NCBI GenBank assembly: GCA_015232935.1
Contig: JADFYT010000081.1
Span: forward strand, 1 to 9,117
Length of the DNA: 9,117 nucleotides
Direction: 5' to 3'
Source: Desulfamplus sp.
Lineage (GTDB): Bacteria; Desulfobacterota; Desulfobacteria; Desulfobacterales; Desulfobacteraceae
The notes beneath the pieces were generated by a model. That model was not told the origin of the DNA and made no database searches. It saw only the letters and a list, made by a program, of their open reading frames with translations. A program made the translations under genes and the position numbers. Of the stretch, positions 6,108 through 9,117 are shown one piece after another; the first letter of the stretch is position 1; each line of letters starts with the position of its first letter.

Positions 6108-6689
6108 TTAGAGGCTTGCCTGCATAACTGGCATAAGGTCGTGAAATGTCCTGCCGCTGCAGTTTTCACCCAGAGCGTGCATTTTCCACTCATTGTTGTG
6201 CAGATAGATTTTTGCCATCAACATGGCAGTGTGGCTGCCCTGACAACTCAAATTATATCTTGCTATCTCCTGGTTATTTGAATTGTTGACAATCCTTGTA
6301 AAGGCATTTTCGATCTCGCTGAAGTTTTGCCCTGTAAAGCTGTTAACAATAAACATAAGGGTTTTGACATTGGCCGGTATTCTTGTCAGATCTACTATAA
6401 TCTGTTCGTCATCTCCCTCTCCGTCACCTGTCCGGTTGTCGCCGGTATGAACTATACTGCCATCTTTGCTTTTGAGCTGACGGAACCATACCGTATCAAC
6501 CATATTCTTGTTTTCGTCAAATATCACGCATGATGCATCCAGATCTATACTCTGCTCTTTAGATCCAAAACCAAACAGACCCTTTTTCTTTTTCGCGTCC
6601 CATCCAAGTCCCATAACCACTTTTGAAAGGCTTGTTCCGGCCTCTTTTGCCAAAGATATCTTCTGGCCTTTTACAAGGGAAATTCCCAT
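6108..6689 (-). CDS. terZ: TerZ-like tellurium-resistance protein
   Basis: A 193-residue TerD-fold protein. The TerZ signature is clear: after GLGWD (residues 27-31) comes a lysine- and glycine-rich insert, KKKKGLFGFGSKE, before SIDLDAS. The calcium loop GDNRTGDGEGDDE is at 83-95, followed by VNSFTGQNF (115-123) and GSHTAML (151-157), and it ends with the TerZ-like GRTFHDL (179-185). It is more distant from the two TerD copies than they are from each other. TerZ is normally the first gene of tellurium-resistance operons, and it holds that place here, ahead of terD, terD and terY on the same strand. An excellent ribosome binding site, AGGAGGTG, lies 5-6 nt before the ATG at 6689. Only 34 bp separate the ATG from the T-run of the preceding terminator, so its promoter must overlap or precede that hairpin. 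The role is inferred from the family; the absence of TerA, TerB and TerC leaves actual tellurite resistance doubtful. Confidence 0.9.
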   Translation of the reverse strand: MGISLVKGQKISLAKEAGTSLSKVVMGLGWDAKKKKGLFGFGSKEQSIDLDASCVIFDENKNMVDTVWFRQLKSKDGSIVHTGDNRTGDGEGDDEQIIVDLTRIPANVKTLMFIVNSFTGQNFSEIENAFTRIVNNSNNQEIARYNLSCQGSHTAMLMAKIYLHNNEWKMHALGENCSGRTFHDLMPVMQASL

Positions 6690-6723
6690 AGCTGCACCTC
6701 CTGTGCTGTTGAATCCAACTGTT

Positions 6724-6796
6724 AAAAAAAATTGCCCGTTTTTAGACCCACTGCTGTTGAAGAACGATGGGTCTAAAATTCTTAAACGGGCAATTT
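6724..6796 (-). terminator. Rho-independent terminator after the metalloprotease gene
   Basis: Read on the minus strand, AAATTGCCCGTTT (6784-6796) and a second block TTTAGACCCA (6768-6777) pair with TGGGTCTAAA (6741-6750) and AAACGGGCAATTT (6729-6741). The loop is 17 nt, with a small asymmetric bulge between the two stem blocks. The stem runs straight into eight U (6724-6731). It stands about 30 bp after the stop codon at 6828 and ahead of terZ, so it should separate the two transcripts. Confidence 0.88.
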
Positions 6797-6822
6797 ATCC
6801 AGGAATCGTTACTTAATCACAA
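6794..6822 (-). promoter_or_regulatory. Weak candidate promoter for terZ
   Basis: On the minus strand TTGTGA (6817-6822) and GATAAA (6794-6799) are exactly 17 bp apart, each matching four of six sigma70 consensus bases. It lies between the metalloprotease stop and the terminator hairpin, the only space available before terZ apart from the hairpin itself. A start about 7 nt after the -10 box would fall inside the first arm of the hairpin. Two 4/6 boxes are weak evidence. Confidence 0.25.
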
Positions 6823-6827
6823 ACTAC

Positions 6828-9117
6828 TTATTTTAACCCATAATTGATAACTTTGAATACAAGATTTTCAGTATGCTGCAAATCTACCCACATAGATATA
6901 TCTCCGTATCTGAGTTCCGGAATATGGAGAGTCAAGTCACTTGACAATGTCGATGGAGTTTCGCAGATTTTTGGATCCAAGGACAAATCCATGAACTTGA
7001 AGAGAATATCTTGACCTTGAGTCAGTTCAAATACAGCTGAAAAAGAGAGATTCCCAAGTTCTTTGGCTACTATATGAGGGACTGCGAGTTTAAGATCTGA
7101 TGTTAATGTAGCTGAACATGAACCTGTATCTGATTCAGGTAATATTTTTATTCGAATTGTATCCACAGCACTCTGGTTACTGCTGTCTGTTCCAGTCAGG
7201 CTTATTGTATGCTCTCCAACAGGAAGATCGTCCACCACCAAAATAGTCCCTGTTCCAATCTGCCCTGATATATTTGAACTCCAAACCAGCCTGTCTTCAT
7301 CAAGCCAGTCATCTTCAAGATCAAATGCATCTCCTTCCAGAACTATTTCCATTCCTTCTTCAATAGATTCTGACGCAAGATCTTCGACATCATCAATAAA
7401 TACTTCGGGGACTTTGTTAGGAATCACAAACTCGGCACTCTCCATCTCTTCTGCAAGAATACCGTCTGTTGCCGTTACCCTGATCCTTGCGTGCATGCCA
7501 CCCGGAAGCTCGCTGAAATCCTCACTCAATTCAGATTCTTCAAGATCGCCTGCAAGAACCATCCATTCAGAATCAGGCTTGGTTATATCAGGATTATATT
7601 CTACGGTATATGTCAAGGTATCTCCGTCTTTGTCGCTTGCATTCCATGTAATTGTGTAAGCCCCCTCTATAGTCATTGATTCAGATGGGGACACATTGTC
7701 AATAGACGGCTTGTTTGCACTTACTTTTACCTCTTTGAGGATGTTTCCTGATTTTATTATCTGAAAAGCAGCCGTTCCTTCAGGAAAACGCATGGCTCCT
7801 TCAAAAGGTGCCCACTCCATTTTCTTGATAGGCTCTGGCGGAGTGCTCAAAACATAGAACTCAATGTCCAGTTTGGTGCTTGCGACTACTTTGCCGTTAG
7901 AATCAAGAGCCTGGAGCATGATATCTCCGGTTGAGTCGTTTACCGGCACAACATCTTGATAGCTTTCCCACGGCTCTAATTCTACCTCTCCGTTCTCCTT
8001 CATATAGCCAAAGTAGTACAAGAGTCTTTCAGGTGTCGCCCTTAGTGCTTTTCTGTTTCCAGCAGGAGCCAGTTGGCTGAACAGATGATCATAGGCATCC
8101 TGGGTTGTCCAAAATTGAGATTGTTTGCCCCCTGAACCCATGTAGCAAGCCATATCTCCCAAAAGTCCACGCCCGCCTATTTCATAAGGGTGATGGGAAG
8201 CAGGAATTTTGGTTGCAGAAACATCTCCAAGAGCTTCTCGTCCGCTTGAACAGTTATAATCTGAATTTTCCCTATTATCCCAGTCAGAGCCTTTAAAATG
8301 ATCCGGAGCAGGATTTATGTCGCATCGAATAGAACCTCCCGCATATGTATCTCCTACCCCGTAAACATGTGCTATCTCGTGAGCAACTGTTGCTTCGGCA
8401 TCTTCATCTTTAGCAACTACGAGATTGGTTGGTCGTCCGTAGGTATAACCCTGAAGCTTTCCTTCTGGATATGTGTTTGGCCTGTCTGAAATAAATCCTA
8501 CAACCAGCTCATAACAACCATCTTTCTTCGGGTCAGATGCACATTCGTTTGGCATTAGGTTAGTCAAAGCTTCCCATAAATTCCTCTGTCCTTCATCAGT
8601 TTCCAGATTGTATTTGGGATCAGATGCGTCAAATTCCTCTCTTACTTTCCAATCAAACTTATTATCTGCTATTGGATACACTTTCTGGGTATACTGCCAC
8701 ATGGTCTTCCATTTATCGTCAGAAACTTGGGTTACAGTGCCGTTGTAATTTGCCTTGACAGCCATCGCAAGAACGCGAACCCCGCTTCGTTCTTGAAATT
8801 GATATGTGCTTCCTTCAGTTGTCTTCTTTATATCATTTACAGAAACTTCAAACAGGTAATTTCCTGCCGCCCAGTTGCCGCAGCTTGCCAGGGATGGACA
8901 CAAAAAATCAACACTGTCTGTATCATCAGAATATTTCCTTGGCTCCAATGTAGCAACCATTTGCCCATCTCTTTTGATTATGGCAGAAGTTGACGATTTA
9001 TCTATTTTGACTTTTTCATTTAGAAGAGCTCTTATGACAGTGCTCTTTTCGGCTACAAAATTTAGATTGTTGTTTTTTTGAACTCCCAACGCCTGATTGA
9101 TCTCAATCTGCTGAATA
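6828..9117 (-). CDS. Large zinc metalloprotease (HExxHxxGxxD) with Ig/FN3-like modules, 5'-partial
   Basis: The frame is open to the right edge of the window, so the true start and any signal peptide lie outside. About 762 residues are visible; numbering here begins at the TTG at 9089. The first part (upstream codons IQQIEINQA, then VQKNNNLNFVAEKSTVIRA) resembles the entry segment of secreted bacterial proteins. The zinc site HEIAHVYGVGD is at 237-247: H237 and H241 as ligands, E238 as catalytic base, and D247 at the third ligand position, a metzincin-like pattern. Cysteines at 64, 70, 183, 192, 256, 280 and 315 suit disulfides outside the cytoplasm. FN3/Ig-like modules follow at about 461-557 (SDKDGDTLTYTVEY) and 558-650, then two short related repeats close the protein (660-705 and 713-753). 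Substrate unknown. It ends at its own terminator, so it is probably a separate transcript from the ter genes. Confidence 0.82.
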   Translation of the reverse strand, partial: IQQIEINQALGVQKNNNLNFVAEKSTVIRALLNEKVKIDKSSTSAIIKRDGQMVATLEPRKYSDDTDSVDFLCPSLASCGNWAAGNYLFEVSVNDIKKTTEGSTYQFQERSGVRVLAMAVKANYNGTVTQVSDDKWKTMWQYTQKVYPIADNKFDWKVREEFDASDPKYNLETDEGQRNLWEALTNLMPNECASDPKKDGCYELVVGFISDRPNTYPEGKLQGYTYGRPTNLVVAKDEDAEATVAHEIAHVYGVGDTYAGGSIRCDINPAPDHFKGSDWDNRENSDYNCSSGREALGDVSATKIPASHHPYEIGGRGLLGDMACYMGSGGKQSQFWTTQDAYDHLFSQLAPAGNRKALRATPERLLYYFGYMKENGEVELEPWESYQDVVPVNDSTGDIMLQALDSNGKVVASTKLDIEFYVLSTPPEPIKKMEWAPFEGAMRFPEGTAAFQIIKSGNILKEVKVSANKPSIDNVSPSESMTIEGAYTITWNASDKDGDTLTYTVEYNPDITKPDSEWMVLAGDLEESELSEDFSELPGGMHARIRVTATDGILAEEMESAEFVIPNKVPEVFIDDVEDLASESIEEGMEIVLEGDAFDLEDDWLDEDRLVWSSNISGQIGTGTILVVDDLPVGEHTISLTGTDSSNQSAVDTIRIKILPESDTGSCSATLTSDLKLAVPHIVAKELGNLSFSAVFELTQGQDILFKFMDLSLDPKICETPSTLSSDLTLHIPELRYGDISMWVDLQHTENLVFKVINYGLK
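6831..7112 (-). repeat. Two degenerate C-terminal protein repeats in the metalloprotease
   Basis: Residues 660-705 (7112-6975) and 713-753 (6953-6831) share one pattern: TL(T/S)SDL, one residue, L, then a proline a few positions on, then a hydrophobic or aromatic strand, and an ending (L/I)xFKxxxxxL. The first opens ATLTSDLKLAVPHI; the second opens STLSSDLTLHIPEL and ends VFKVINYGL. The DNA copies are diverged, so this is an old duplication of a small beta-rich module at the end of an exported protein, possibly for surface attachment or carbohydrate binding. That role is a guess. Confidence 0.55.

Noticed and set aside
9087..9089. TTG at 9089 as the start of the metalloprotease
   Set aside because: The frame stays open to the window edge with family-like sequence, so the gene is simply cut by the window.

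Overview
The window looks like bacterial chromosome of moderate GC content with long intergenic repeats. A MopE-type metal-binding motif on a secreted cyclophilin, a PD-(D/E)XK nuclease remnant of the AAA-ATPase-like family, and Ig/FN3-rich metalloprotease architecture would fit a Desulfobacterales-like (Desulfobacterota) organism. That placement is inference from gene style only. No rRNA, tRNA or CRISPR array was seen.

Layout. The first 2.4 kb is read on the plus strand. It holds a 231-residue C-terminal piece of an AAA-ATPase-like/PD-(D/E)XK nuclease protein, then glmM (phosphoglucosamine mutase), which closes at a rho-independent terminator. Everything after that is on the minus strand. 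Read in transcription order from the right edge these are: a large HExxHxxGxxD zinc metalloprotease with Ig/FN3-like modules, whose 5' end lies outside the window; a strong hairpin terminator; a small tellurium-resistance-type (Ter) cluster, terZ - terD - terD - terY; a compact 200-bp repeat element with four alternating copies of a 29-bp unit; and a secreted FN3-MopE-cyclophilin protein convergent with glmM.

How the genes may work together. TerZ and the two TerD proteins are calcium-binding TerD-fold proteins, and TerY is a von Willebrand A (MIDAS) protein that classically goes with them. They form the one clear functional unit, a stress-response (tellurite/phage/envelope-type) module. It is a minimal set, because TerA, TerB and TerC are not in the window. 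GlmM feeds UDP-GlcNAc synthesis for the cell envelope and is an ordinary housekeeping gene, apart from an in-frame tandem-repeat insert between its first two domains. The metalloprotease and the cyclophilin are probably exported, and I see no evidence tying them functionally to the ter genes.

The least explained parts are non-coding or repeat-derived: the four-copy inverted repeat element between terY and the cyclophilin, a nested three-stem hairpin between terD and terY, a terminator that overlaps a possible ter promoter, and the 24-bp in-frame repeats in glmM.
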